The notes beneath the pieces are model-generated. The model was not told where the DNA came from. It did no database searches and saw nothing but the letters and a program-made list of their open reading frames with translations. Source: Moniliella sp. 'wahieum' (Eukaryota; Basidiomycota; Moniliellomycetes; Moniliellales; Moniliellaceae). Taken from it: a DNA stretch of 64,000 bases. The translations under genes and the position numbers were made by a program. The DNA is taken from contig RSEE01000055.1 of NCBI GenBank assembly GCA_003971905.1, positions 372,001 through 436,000 on the forward strand, given 5' to 3'. Shown piece by piece: positions 1 to 11,541 of the stretch (positions within the stretch are counted from its first letter, which is position 1; every line of letters begins with the position of its first letter).

Positions 1-47
1 ATCTTGCTGCAGCCATCGCCCCGTGCCGACGAGCGTTGTTGAGCAAC

Positions 48-1266
48 ATGAGCCAGCGACCAGGCCACCGCAACCAGAGCCAAGATCCGAGCCAGGCATC
101 GTCGGCCTCGCGGCGTAGCCGATGCCGGTCCGGGTCGCCGCAGAAGCGCACCCGCCAACAATGGTTCCACCCGCAGCCAGGCCCCCTCTTCTCCCCCGAC
201 CCCTTGCCCGGGATCCCCCTCGCCCCCTCCACCCCCACACGCCGCCCGCCCCGGCCCATGAAACGGCAGCCAGCTCTCGACGCCGCCATGGTGGGAGAAA
301 AGTCGAACCGCAGCCCACCCAAGCCATCATGCCCGTCTATCCACTTCGACATGAAGGCGGCCCGTCTGCCCGATGAACAGGGGACTCCACTCGTCCCCCC
401 TGCCGGCGCTGACGTTTCCAACACAAACACCATCCTTTTCCCCCCCACAGTCGCCTGAACCGATCGAGTGCGCACCCGCGCCCAGCGATTGGCTCCAAGG
501 AGAGTACATGCCATCCACGCAGCTACCGCGGGAAAAATGGGACGTACCTGAGCTTGATGCATTTCCACACGGCAAAAAGCTCGTATCTTTCCTCGACGCA
601 TCTCTTTCTGTCCCCCTCGCAAGCTGGCTTTCCTTTGGGACACAGTACCTATGGCAGTGCCGATCTCGGTCTCGCTCCCCACTTGGACCAGGACACGTCA
701 CCCCCCCCAAAAGCGATTGAGCGAGAACGATACTTGGGCGGTGCACCCGAGAGCATGTTCCCCTGGGACCTGTCCTTGCCGGAATTATCATTGACGGAAG
801 AAAGCTTGACGGACGAGGAAGATGAAGCGTTCCGACTGACCCAGTTGCTCGGTTCTGACCCAGCCTCCTTCTTGCCCTTCGTCCGGCGCCCTGGGCACTC
901 TCTGTCCAAGCCCGATCCCCATCCCCGTCCCCGTCCCAACCCCAATCCCGATCCCAATCCTAAGCTTCATTCAAGAGCGTCCACCGAACCATACCGCACC
1001 ACAGCCCGTCAACCTGCGGCCACGAAATCCAGCCTGCTGCGCCCGAGCGGTGGGACCGTCGGTCGACCCTTAAGCACTCGCCCCCTCCCTGGTCGCTCCC
1101 CCTCTTCGGTCGCGACCAACAACAAGTCTCTTGTCCTGCCTCGTGCGGTGCCTGGCCGCCGCCCCGTGCACGCGCAGTCCCGTCTGGGTGATCAGGGGGC
1201 ACGAGGGCGCGGCAGGAGGATGGCGAGGTGTACCTTGAGCTCAACCCTGCTGACGCCTTCTTCTGA
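48..1266 (+). CDS. Unknown proline/serine-rich protein, frame-interrupted
   Basis: I do not recognise this protein. The first ATG at 48 opens a basic, Ser/Pro/Arg-rich stretch that runs to about 450. There a pyrimidine tract ending in CAG (about 440-449) looks like a 3' splice site. Downstream, a second frame carries an acidic patch rich in Leu, Ser, Asp and Glu (about 790-880, LTEESLTDEEDEAF). A third frame near 1225-1266 gives a plausible C-terminus (YLELNPADAFF, then TGA). The open frame therefore changes at least twice, through introns, indels or both. No catalytic motif, signal peptide or membrane segment is visible. Only 47 bases precede the ATG, so the 5' end could lie outside the window. 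The gene is convergent with ADA2, about 300 bp away. Exon structure is unresolved; existence of a gene is moderately likely, its boundaries are weak. Confidence 0.35.
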
Positions 1267-1582
1267 GATTGGATCCCACCTAGTAGTTGTCCTCCTTCCC
1301 CTTCCCCTTCCCCTTCTCCTCCTTCTCTCTTATACCATTTCCCTACTGTGACTGTTTTTCTGAGACTGTTTTTCACACTTCACGTTCCCCTACAATCCGA
1401 CCTGTTTCGGCAATGGCATGGTCGCCTCCCGGAGCTGACACTAGAGTACATCGGTTGATTTTGGGGGCAATTGTACAGCCAGAAGCCCAAGGAGAGGAAA
1501 AAGTGGGGGAAAAGGGGGGGGAAGGAAGGGGGAAGGGGGAAAGAAACAAGGGAAACAAAGGGGAAAACGCGACCGAGGACAA

Positions 1583-3784
1583 CTATCTCCCGTTCCGTAC
1601 GTTAGACGGGGCCAATCCCGGGGCCAACTGGGGCGCAGCGAGATGGGGAGACCCCACGGCGGCATGATGAGACTGCGACGAGGAACGTTCGGGCGAAGGC
1701 ACGAGACCCTGTTGCTCCAGCACGTCGTACACCCGTGCCAACCGGGTCGGGTCGAGCTTGAACATGGCCCGAACATCTTTGCGTTCTAATTTGCCGTCGC
1801 GCCGGCGCTGTTCGACGAGGATAGACCGCTTGACAGTCAGGTACGTGGCAGGTCGAATGCGTTGCTCCGAACACAGTTTTTGCTCCACTTCCGATAAGAG
1901 ACCCAAGTTGGGATCGGCACTCAAGTCCAACGGACGCGAAATCGTTCGACCGCCCGGTTTGTGCGTAACGGACCAGATGTTGCCAGCGGGTCCACCGCCG
2001 TAGCGGCGGTAAGAGAAACAGAGGACTCCCTACCGCGTTGGGCGGGAGATCCCTTACGGTTAGCTCCCGATCCAGTCGGACCTCCAGGGGAACCCATGGC
2101 GGCGACATGTGCCAAATGCGGAAGGGCAGCCAAGCCACCTTCGGCAATTGCTGCCGCACGCTTCTCCCGCTCACTTAGCTCGTGTTCGTATTGTACGCCA
2201 TCCGCCAACGACGTAATCCCGGCCCGGCGCCACCGTTGCAGCTGCGCAGCTTGGCGGCGCAGCGCATCCTCGTAGCACAAGCCATTGTAAAAGTCTTCGA
2301 AATCCTGGCCAGTCTGCAATTGGGAGAAGTGACGAATGCGATGGAGAAGGTCGCGTTCTTCCTTGGGCCGCCTCCGCTCGGCGGCCAAGTTGCGACGATA
2401 ATCAATCAAGTTGCGCTCAAAAATGAACCGCTTGCGTCGCTCCCGTCGATCCAGTCGTTCGCTATACATGTCCAAGATCGTCAACTTGAGCAACAGATCC
2501 GCATCGTCCTCGTCCCAGTCTCCTGGTTTTTCTTCGTCCTCGCCGCCCGCTGCGGCGCTAGCTTCGGCAGCCGAGGGTGTCGCCACCGACTCGTCTCCGG
2601 CCAACTGGGGGACCGCCGACGCAGGTTGCGTTTCGACCTGCGTTTCAGCCTCAACTTGTTGCGTCTCATCGCCCAACTCGTTCGCGTCAGGATCGGCCTC
2701 CCCATCGGGACCAGGGAGGGTCTCTTCCATCTCCTGGTCCTCTGCCTCTCCATTCTCCTCAGGCTCGGGTGCTGTAGGTTGGGCAGAATCCTCCTCCTGC
2801 CCATTGGGAACGGCGGAAGCATCGCCATCGGGAGCATCCTCCTCAGAGGTACCCTTGTTTCCCTTGGCAGCTCGTTCCCCGGCATTGGTACGGGTCGCCG
2901 CATTGCCTCGTGCCGAGGGGGGCATACGCGCCTTGCCCTGCACCGTTTGCTGCCCTTCTCCCAGCGCTTCTGAGACCGTCTTGATTTGGTCGCCGCCAAA
3001 GCGGTACACCCGACCAAATTCCATATCCTTGTTGAGGTTTTCCGCATCTTGTTCGTACTCGGTTTCAAACTCGAGACGCCCGGCCATAAAGCCTGCGATC
3101 TCGTGGTGAGAGGTAGGGGCAGAAACGAGGGGTTTGGCCGACTTGAGTTGGGACGCGTGTTGGCTAACGAGGACTTGTTGTGTCTTGCGCAGCGTATCGA
3201 TCCGCACGCGCTTGCGTCGCTGAAACTCGTCGGCAGAGACGGCAGGATGGAAGTGCATGTTGGGACCCACGATCGGCGGTTGTTCCCATGGCGCCTCTTC
3301 GGGGGGCAAGGGGCTGCTACGCTGAGCCGCCCTCTGTCGAGTCAGACGTTCTTCCTCCTCTTGCGCCCGAATCTCGCCTTCGGGCGTACCATCTTGACCT
3401 CGAGGTAGACCGAGACGTAGTGCCGCTCCACATCTTCGGCAGTGCGGTTACCAATATGGTCGGCAATGTCGGCCCAGTTGCCCAGGCCAAAAATGCGACA
3501 CCCATCAATCAACAACAACTCTTCATCCGCGCCCCATTGGTCGGTAAAGATGGGGTAGGCATTACGCTCAATCACGCGGTACGCGTGCCACGCCTTGTGC
3601 GACCCCACTTCGGCGCCCGAGCAGAAACAGGTGCCGCACAGGTCAAATTCGCTGCACCACCAGCACACTGCACGCGCACAGTAAGTGTAATGTCCGCACC
3701 ACACACGTCGCAGTGGTACTTGGTCCCGGGCTCATGGTCCGCCTGCTCAGTGGCAACCTTGCTCTTCCGGTGCGTGACCGTCAT
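1583..3784 (-). CDS. ADA2: Transcriptional adaptor Ada2 (SAGA/ADA complex)
   Basis: Ada2 bridges the acetyltransferase Gcn5 to SAGA in the nucleus and stimulates nucleosomal histone H3 acetylation. Three diagnostic parts appear in the right order. An N-terminal ZZ zinc finger ([11 protein letters not shown], then SEFDLCGTC) lies at about 3720-3620. A SANT domain ([23 protein letters not shown], ending [10 protein letters not shown]) lies at about 3570-3400. A C-terminal SWIRM domain ([14 protein letters not shown] to [11 protein letters not shown]) lies at about 1915-1690. Between them are the Ada2 signatures [14 protein letters not shown] and [19 protein letters not shown] and a long acidic insert. 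The start at 3784 puts the ZZ finger about 20 residues in. The frame changes inside the ZZ finger, after SANT and just before SWIRM, each compatible with a small indel. At roughly 700 codons it is longer than yeast Ada2 because of the insert and a C-terminal tail of about 30 residues. Confidence 0.93.
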
Positions 3785-4924
3785 GGGCGGGGGGAGGGGG
3801 GGGAGCGCGTCGCAGTGGGTCGGTGGCGGGGGAAGAGGCCGTGGGCGCCGTCGGGGATGGAGGGGGGAGGGGAGGAGGTGGTGGGGGCAGGGGCAGGGCA
3901 GGGGCGGGGCGGCGGTGGCGAGGCAGCAGGCGTGGCAGGCGGCAAGAAACGCGCTGCGCTCGGCTGGCTCGGGCAGTCTCTCGCGCGAAGGCTGACGCCC
4001 AAGCGGAAGCTGAAGCAGCCTGAGCCTGGCGAACAGCAGCGCACGCCGCCGCCCGCTCACCGGTCGTCACCGCTCACCGCTCAGCCCAGGGAGCGTGTTC
4101 CGCCCCGCCCCATTCCGCCCCTGGCTGGCGGGGAGGCAGTGAGCAGCGCAGGGCGTGACGGCAGCCGCCCAGCCGCCAGCCGGGTAGATAGTACGCGTGC
4201 ATTCCAATCTGGCCTCGCTTACTGCGCTTACTGGCCATCGAAGAGGCCACATCGTCGTGATCATGTCGATGATGCACGAGGAGGTGGTGCAGGACGAATG
4301 AACCATCTCTTCTGTGGCGGATGCCATCGATGCAGATCCACTTCCAATGGAGGCTCTGGCTACGTGAGCCGCCAGGGACGCGCATCCTTGGACAAGGTAT
4401 GGCCCTTCTCTCTCTTGCCTTTGTGCCCCACAAAGGGGTGCGATGGGCATTGGTAACGTTCCACTCTATATATGTGTCGGCGCGGAGCCCACGCGAGCAA
4501 ACAAGCTCTCCCCGTGGTGACTATCAAAAGGAGAATCAGCCACAGGAGAGGGAAAACAACAATATTCGAGTGCTTACGCGGGCGCTTCCGTTCGGTTAAT
4601 TGTTGTATCGATCCCTACGGGACCACGGCCAGCTCTTCAAATTGTACGGCTTCTTGATGTTGAGCCATCAGGTGGCTCGTGCTGTGGCCAATGTCCCTTC
4701 AGTTCCTCCTCAGGCCTAGGAGTTCCGTTGTTTTTCTCTCCTGTTTTTCCTTGTTCCGCAGCTTAGCCCCTGTGGTGGCGACTCGCTGCTTGATGTTCCT
4801 CTGTAGGCGTTGCAGGTTGGCTTAGACAATCACCACCACCACTAGTGCGATTGCATCACCCTCGAGGACCATCTGGACTCCAGGTCTCATCACTTGACGT
4901 ATAGCAGAGGCGGCTGCAATACCA
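3785..4924. other. Intergenic, 5' flank of ADA2
   Basis: G/C-rich DNA with strong purine/pyrimidine strand asymmetry between 3785 and 4070, probably the ADA2 promoter and 5' leader. Open frames here are low-complexity Pro/Ala/Arg shadows. No gene recognised up to the repeat that begins near 4925. Confidence 0.5.
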
Positions 4925-5305
4925 GTGTGGCAAAACTGCGTGTATGCACCGGCTTGGACGGTAGTAACGTGGCCGAAGCCTTCGGGGCTCGGCGCCCAGG
5001 GAAGGGAAGGGGCAGCGAGGCATCAACAGTACGAGCCTGAGAGCTGGAGCATGAGCTGGGCTGGGACTGCGGGCGGCGTGGCTAGAAGGGGAGCCCATTG
5101 CACGCTGCGGGACTAGACCATTATAGCTTTCGGCGTGACACACGACGCGTACACACGCGAGTTGGGGGGATGAGAAGCTGAGAGCGAGATACGGGAGCTG
5201 GAGGACGAGGTCGAGGAGCGGACGAGCAGCTACTAAAGAGGAGAAGTTGCCTGAACTGAATCAACTGGCGGAAATGGGCAGGGTAGTGAACAGAATAGGC
5301 GAGGA
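4925..5305 (+). repeat. Dispersed repeat, copy 1
   Basis: This stretch matches, by eye, the reverse complement of 21840-22168 and in part 20971-21075. Shared blocks include GTGTGGCAA near 4925, a GCACCGGCTTGG block near 4947, a TAGTAACGTG block near 4963, CTGGAGGACGAGGT near 5199 and a GAACTGAATCAACTGG block near 5255. The copies differ by many substitutions and indels, so this is an old dispersed family. It carries no intact open frame. It may be a fossil of a retroelement, but no diagnostic enzyme domain is visible and I leave the class open. Confidence 0.55.
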
Positions 5306-6256
5306 GGGACGAAGAAGGGGGGGGGGGTGGAGACGCCAATAAACCGTGGGGGGAAACCCACGAACGATTGCTTGCTCACAGGGACAAAACGAGGAACAAC
5401 ACAATAGAGGAAGAAGAACGGGGGACGGGGGTAAAAAAAGGGGGAACGGTTGTCGTGCGGGAATGTAGAAAGGCAAGGTAAACGACACCCGGGGGCGCAA
5501 CTATAAACAACTTGGTAACCTCGCTGTGGCTACCGACTTCCATGACCAGAAGGCGACGATTTTCGCACGGAAAAACGTCCGACTGGTGTTCTCGCGTTGG
5601 TGTTTACGCCGGGCCTCGCGATCTCGGATCCGAACCGATTCTCACGCGCTTTACTGGGCACAAGTATCTCATCGGTAATCTTCTACTCCGAGGAGGAGAC
5701 AGCATAACTGTTGGTCATCTTACCGCCCTTCTGGGGTCGGGGTTAGGAAGGCGAAGGGAGTTCTCCGCCAGGATGATAGCCAGCCCATCTTCGCCCGTGC
5801 TAGACATGTGACAACAGCCAGGCGCTGAGATAGCGGATCGAGTCGATGGGTAAGGCGCAACATGCAAAAAGACGCTGTATCAACTGACGGGCATAACCGA
5901 CCTACAACGCGTGCATATCGGTGGAACGTGGACAAGACAGATCGGTGCTTATTAGTTACTCTCACCGTCGGGGCTCAGGCGCTCAGGCGCTAAGGCGATA
6001 GAGACCAGAATCGAAACTACTACCATGGCCAAGGGAAGCAGCAATCGTTCGGGGGAAAGCCACAACAGAGAGGACAACAGGGCGCGAAGCGGAAGAATAG
6101 GGACAGGACGACACGCTGTCAGGACAAAGATTCTGGTAAGGGGGGGCGAGATGAGCCGACTATGGTCATCCTTACGAGCTACTACTACTTACTAGTCACG
6201 AGTGCAGCTAGCATGTGGCATGTGGCAGGCCATACATCATGTGCCTGTCACGCATC
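5306..6256. other. Intergenic, possible continuation of the repeat
   Basis: Purine-rich DNA (5300-5480) followed by ordinary-complexity sequence. Similarity to the other repeat copies fades after about 5300, though a purine-rich block near 5400-5480 resembles the flank of copy 2. One open frame at 5512-5811 has no recognisable domain. No gene called. Confidence 0.3.
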
Positions 6257-6318
6257 ATGCATCATGCATCATGCATCATGCATCATGCATCATGCATGCC
6301 ATGCGACATGTGACATGT
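6257..6318. repeat. Heptamer array: six ATGCAT plus two ACATGT units
   Basis: ATGCAT occurs at 6257, 6264, 6271, 6278, 6285 and 6292, exactly 7 bp apart with C as spacer. It is followed directly by ACATGT at 6306 and 6313, again 7 bp apart with G as spacer. Each unit is a 6-bp palindrome plus one base. This is the clearest of many such arrays in the window. Confidence 0.95.
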
Positions 6319-8701
6319 GAGCGCGAAGGAGTGGTCCGTCGGCTGAGCTTCTCGGCCTCGCTGCACCACGCGGGCATCACCCATTCTGCATCATGCACCA
6401 GCCATCCATGTCTCGCCCGACACGAGGAGCTCGCGCACCGATCGTCAGATCTCAGACCTGTGACATGTGACTGAACGTTGAACACCCTGAGGCTGAGCCG
6501 CCAAAAAAAGTGCCTCTGGCTTTCCGCACGCACCAGATTCCACTTCCACAGCGCAGCAGACGACGCCCACCTGGCCCAGCACCGAAAGGGCCGCCATCGG
6601 GCGCGATGCGACCGCCACGGCACCCAATCCAACTCGGCAACGCGTCCGCACGTCAACGCGTCAACATCCGATGGACTGTCCCATGTCACATGTCGCATCA
6701 TGCATCAGCGCATCAGCCGCGAGGCTCCAATGGAGGCCGCATGGGTGTTGAGCAAGGTTGCGCGTTGCGCTCAGCGGCTCAGCCGCTCAGGCTCAGCCCC
6801 CTAGGGCTGTGTTTCGGCGCAGAGGAACTGAGCGGTAAACCGGGACCACGTCGTATAGAGTGGAGTTGGGCCGGCGTTCAGCGTTTTCTCAGATTCACCC
6901 GAAACCCTCGCGCAAAACCCTCAGGCCTCACTCAAAACTCCGTGGGCCATCGGATTATCGCGCGGCGCGCAATAACCTTGGGCAACATGGTAGGCAAAGC
7001 TCCATGAAGCCAATCAAGCAGCCCAAGCAAGCCCAAAACCCAGAAGAGGGTTATTACTTTCACCATTTACATGGATAATTACATGGTACTTTTGCGTTAC
7101 TCTAGGTGTCAACAAGTCAACGTGTCAACGCTCAGCTTGTGTGGCGGCCTTTTCCGTTGACGCGTTCGGCTGAGTACAAGCTAATTCATGTTCAGGCGCT
7201 CAGGTCCTGAGCCTCAGGCCTGGAGGCCCGATGCATGATGGAGATGATCCATTGCCGGAGGCCGGAGGCTTTAAGAAGGGCGCCTATACCCGACGCGCTG
7301 ACGACCAGTGCCTACGCGCTGCTGCTAATGTTGAAATTGTTGCTCAGTGCACGGTGATTTTGTTCGAGGGTACCCGGTTACTCCGGTTACTGACTAGTGA
7401 CGGGTAAGACGAGTGTCGAAATGAACACCAACGGGGAGCCAGCGCGTTCTTCAATAACGTTCTCAAAACGTGCGGTTGAAAAGCACATCCAACCTGGTCC
7501 AAGTACTCGACGTACTCAACGCTTCTTCTCTGGTTCACCGTTCAAGCTCTGGCGATGTGTGCCAGGCTCCATGGGATGGACGGATGGGACTAGTTACTAG
7601 TCCTGGTACTGCTGTGGTGTCGACAGCCTCATCGATGATCGATGGTCGATGATTAATGATGATTGAAGGTGGAAGAGACTAGGCCAGACAAGGCCCAGGC
7701 CCTAGGTCGCACCTAACATGCTGACACTGCTGGCGTGCCCAGGTGCTCGATGGGGACGGGGACGGGGTGAAATGTGCATTTGTAAAGCATTGCATGTGCA
7801 TGCCGCATGCCGCATTCTTGCGCTGTATTGGGCGGGATGGGATCGAGCACCCTCCATCTGCCGCGCAGCGCAGACGGTCTTGTGTGGGCTGGCGGCTGGC
7901 GTGTGCCATCGGGATGTGACATGTGACACGCGCATTATGCAGGAGGTACTTTGCAGTGCTTTCCCGGTCGCATACAGAGTCACACCAAGTCATGTGATGG
8001 ATGGGCACCGCAGGTCCCTCAAACCCAGCAGACGCCGACGGCAGAATGCACCACAGTGGCCGCATGCATCCGTCCGTGTGATGATGAGCAAACCGACCCC
8101 GTGCTGGATGTGCGAATGCTGTACGGGGGCACTGTCCCAGGCCGCGTTGCCGCTGCGTTGCCGTCGCGTGCCGCAGTCGGCCGCAAGCAGCCCGGCAAGG
8201 CTCGGCAGTACGGCGGCCACCGGCCAATGCCAAATGGATGGGGCTTGGCTCGCGCGGTAGCCTGCCTGCTGCGGCCGCCTTGGTTGCCGCGCACGCTTCT
8301 TGGCCAGGCACGCGTGACGCGTGACATGCGGCGCATGCGACATGTGACGCCTGGGCGCACCATGCATCACATGCATGTCACACCCACAACTCCAGGCGCC
8401 GGCGCATGAGTGTCGCGCGCGGGAGTCGTGCGCCCGACAGCTGCCACGCACGGGTCCTTCCTGTCCAGGGAAGCGAAGAGTTTGGGGCCTGGGCCTCAGG
8501 GCAGGGCCCCAACCGCACCACACTCGCCCCGCGCCCTGCTTGCGCATGTGCGCCAGCTCAGGTGCGGCGTATTCGGTGCCTTCGTAGACGCCCATACGGA
8601 AAACATTATCCCCCCCCCCCCCAGTCCAAGCAGCACGCCCCCGCCCCTTGTTTCCGCCCCCACCACCGCTAGCGTTTCGCCCCGCCTGCCCCTCCGCCAC
8701 G
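6319..8701. other. Intergenic, no gene recognised
   Basis: Moderate-complexity DNA with scattered ATGCAT and ACATGT words (for example near 6690-6710, 7915-7925 and 8340-8385). A C-rich tract (8609-8700) just upstream of the next gene probably belongs to its promoter. Open frames on both strands (for example 7990-8751 minus) look like compositional shadows, with no domain seen. Confidence 0.4.
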
Positions 8702-10019
8702 ATGCTCGTCACTGGCTCTGCTCTTGTTGCCACCCTCGCTGTCGCCGGCACCGCCTCGGCCCGGGGGCTTGCCTACCGCCCAACAACCCGGCCGCCACCC
8801 CCGTCTTCAAGCGCCGCCTCGTCGTCGTCGTCGGTCAGTATTGTGACGACCATGCCTCTTCCCAGCAGCGCCACCACTTCTACCAGCGCCGGCATCTGGT
8901 CCACCGCCAGCCCCCAGCCCTTCTCCTACGGCACCCCCAGCCACACCTACTGGGCGTCCGGGTCGCGGCAAGAATGGCCCAACCAACCCCACCGCGCCTT
9001 CGCTCAACACGCCTGTCAACCAGTCCTCTGACGCCCGTCTCGCTACCCTCAATGGCGTCGATGACTGGTGCACCTTTGGTCCTGAACCTCTCAACAACAC
9101 TCAGACCATGGGTACCTGGAGGCCACCACGGTTGCCTACTGCACCAAGCCTCGCAACAATGCCCGTGTGATTGTAGGTCCTTCCCCCCTGCTTCTGTCAA
9201 GCCTTTAATCGGCTGACTTTTCCTCCTCGTTAGCCCGATGGCACTGTGACGGCAGTCCAATTCGTCAAGACGCCCCTGTACATCCAACTCTACGCGTTGG
9301 GTGACTTTACCAAGATCAACATGGCTCCTGGCGATATGGGCGGTGAGCTTGACCCCCACGGTGCGACCAACATGGGCAACCCCGTGGGCGGGAATGTCAC
9401 GTCCAACGTGGTCGACGGCAAGACGGACGTGTTCTACGAAGAGTGGATGAACTACATTTCCGTCTCGGAATTGTGCTTCCGCGTGTGCATTGCCGGCTCG
9501 GAGCAGGCAACGCCGGCGGTCGAGTGCCAGCACCCTGGACGAAATGGATGCTCCTTCGTCATGGCCCAGAAGGCCATTACCAACGGTACCTTCGAGTCGT
9601 GCGAGGCTGACTCGCGTACCCTCCTGGCCTGTACCCCCAACCCGACGGATCCACCTCGACGTTCCAACAGTACTTCTCTGGCGTCTACACTGTCGGTGCG
9701 ACCGCCTACTCGTTCCAAAATGCCCAGTCGGATCAGTGACACCCTCGGCGCCTTACTCCTACCCTACCCTAGCTCCTGCACGGCCGTTGCGACCATCAGC
9801 AACGGCTCAAGGGCATCGACTACGTTGCTCCGCCTGCTACCTCGACCAGCTCCTCGGCCGCAGCAAAGGGCAGCTCGGCGGGATCGAAATCGGCTAGTAG
9901 CGCGCGCTCCGTCCAGTTCCCAGAGCTCCCATCACTCCCCGGCGGCCGGATCCAAGTCGTTCCTCTTCCCTGGCTTGGCCTTCTCGGCTGCCTTGTTGGC
10001 TGGCGCAGCACTGCTGTAA
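8702..10019 (+). CDS. Secreted GPI-anchored glycoprotein, basidiomycete 'macrophage activating glycoprotein'-like
   Basis: The ATG at 8702 begins a signal peptide (LVTGSALVATLAVAG) followed by a Ser/Thr/Pro-rich linker. The conserved core reads DDWCTFGPEPLNN, VAYCTKPRNNARVI, an intron at 9173-9233 (61 bp, GT-AG), then VQFVKTPLYIQL, GGELDPHGATNMGNP and several cysteines (LCFRVCIAG, NGCSFVMAQ). I recall this pattern from a secreted protein family common in basidiomycetes and often labelled macrophage activating glycoprotein; its biochemical role is not established. A Ser/Ala/Gly-rich tail ends in a hydrophobic segment (FPGLAFSAALLAGAALL) typical of a GPI-anchor signal. The reading frame shifts near 8960, 9115 and again after 9640, so the protein is not continuous as written. 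Family assignment is from memory of the motifs and needs a search. Confidence 0.65.
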
Positions 10020-11541
10020 TCAACCTTCCCCTCTTCTCCCCCATGGTCTTCTCTCCTTTACAACCGAGCCACCTATTGTCTCTGATACCGTTCGTCCTTC
10101 TTTCTCCCCCCCCCCCGTGCTCCTCCCGTTCTCATCCATGATCGATTATCCATTCCACTATCCACTATCCATTATCCGCTGTTCCATTCGTCTCTTATCC
10201 AACGGGATTCCTCCTAGTGTCGGATTGACTTGTTGTGTATGGCGCTGTCTCCTTTTCTTTTGTTTCCCTTTCCCCTTATTCACCTCGAACAATTTCCACC
10301 ATGGGTCCGCCCTTGCTTCCCGTACCTGGCCTGACACGTATTCCTGCATGTGCGCGTTTTGGAACTGCAGGCGTTGCCACTGTTGGTACACGTAATATGC
10401 AGGCGGAGACAGCGTATACGATTCGTACAGTGTGAGGGACCGTCGCCACGGCAGAGGGAGGATACAGAAGCTACAGTTCAAGGAATGGAGCTTGAAACTG
10501 CTTCCCTATAATTCTGCGCCAATCGCTCCAATGATTAATGAACCTCTGCCTCATGTAATGTGTCTTCACAGTGGCTACCGGTTACTCTGAGATAGGGCGC
10601 CCAATATAGAGAGCACAACGCTAGGACGTAGGCCCCATGTTGCAGTCGCGCCCAGCTCTTCCGTTTTCCAGTCCAACTATCATCCCTGGACTGAACAGGT
10701 AACGGGTAAGGGGTAACATGAGCGATAATCGTCACAATCACCTGCATGCGAAGACCACTCTGGGTGTGCATACTGCGAAAACTGATGGTTTCCATCCGAT
10801 TATATATCCCCCGTCGACTGTCGCGACTAACAGAGCGGCAGTTTCAACGTAACTACACTCCACCAACCGCGTTACCTTGGGATGCTGCCACACAAGTCAA
10901 TCCGTCTTTGAGGACGAAAGCGCGGATCTCCTCATATTATCTTCCGATGCAAAAGCAACTACTGTATGGCATTAACCTCCATTTCGTCTGGTCCTCCGAC
11001 AGGAGAGACGAAAAAGTCAGAGGGATCTCTATCAGAGGATGAAGCGAATACAACGATGGCGACTGCTCCGCACAAGGGTCTCCAGTCAGCGCTCAGCCTG
11101 GAAGACTACCCTTTGTGTCCTGGCATCGCCACAGCAGTGGGAGGACGGGCTGGTATGCGTATTAGCAGTGCTAGACAAGATACTTGGTCGGCGTGCATCA
11201 ACCTACGCATAGCTGGACACGCAATTCCACACTGCTCCCATGCCACATTGGCAGATCAGTGACCACTGATCACCGGTCAGCGGTCACGCCTTAGGCCTTA
11301 CCCGAGTCCCCGATGGCTGCTTCCGCGCGCTTCCGCCTTCCCGAGGGCCCTGCTGCCCCTGCCCCAATCCGCCTGAAGCACTCTGGCAGGCGGAATATGG
11401 GCTGACATAAGCAGCTCGACGGCCCGCCGTGTTCGCCGTCACCGCAACGGACAAGGCGGGTGTCGCCACCGCTACCCATTGCCCATCGCCCTCATCGCCC
11501 ATCGCCCATCGCCCATCGCTGCGGCGAGCTGAGAGCTGGCC
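10020..11541. other. Intergenic, no gene recognised
   Basis: Starts with T/C-rich DNA likely to be the 3' untranslated region of the glycoprotein gene. It continues as ordinary-complexity DNA and ends in the ESA1 promoter. A 7-bp repeat (ATCGCCC-type, about 11493-11519) lies 25 bp upstream of the ESA1 start codon. Confidence 0.4.
11493..11519. repeat. 7-bp repeat CCATCGC next to the ESA1 start
   Basis: About four copies of CCATCGC (first copy slightly changed) in tandem at period 7, in the presumed ESA1 5' leader. Not palindromic, but it shares the 7-bp period of the palindromic arrays elsewhere in the window. Confidence 0.8.

Noticed and set aside
4925-6190. Calling copy 1 and its downstream sequence a retrotransposon
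   Set aside because: No reverse transcriptase, integrase, protease or terminal repeat could be recognised; only the shared repeat blocks are certain.
7990-8751. 253-codon open frame on the minus strand
   Set aside because: Gly/Arg/Ala-rich, no domain, and it overlaps the promoter and start of the secreted glycoprotein gene; a shadow of GC-rich composition.
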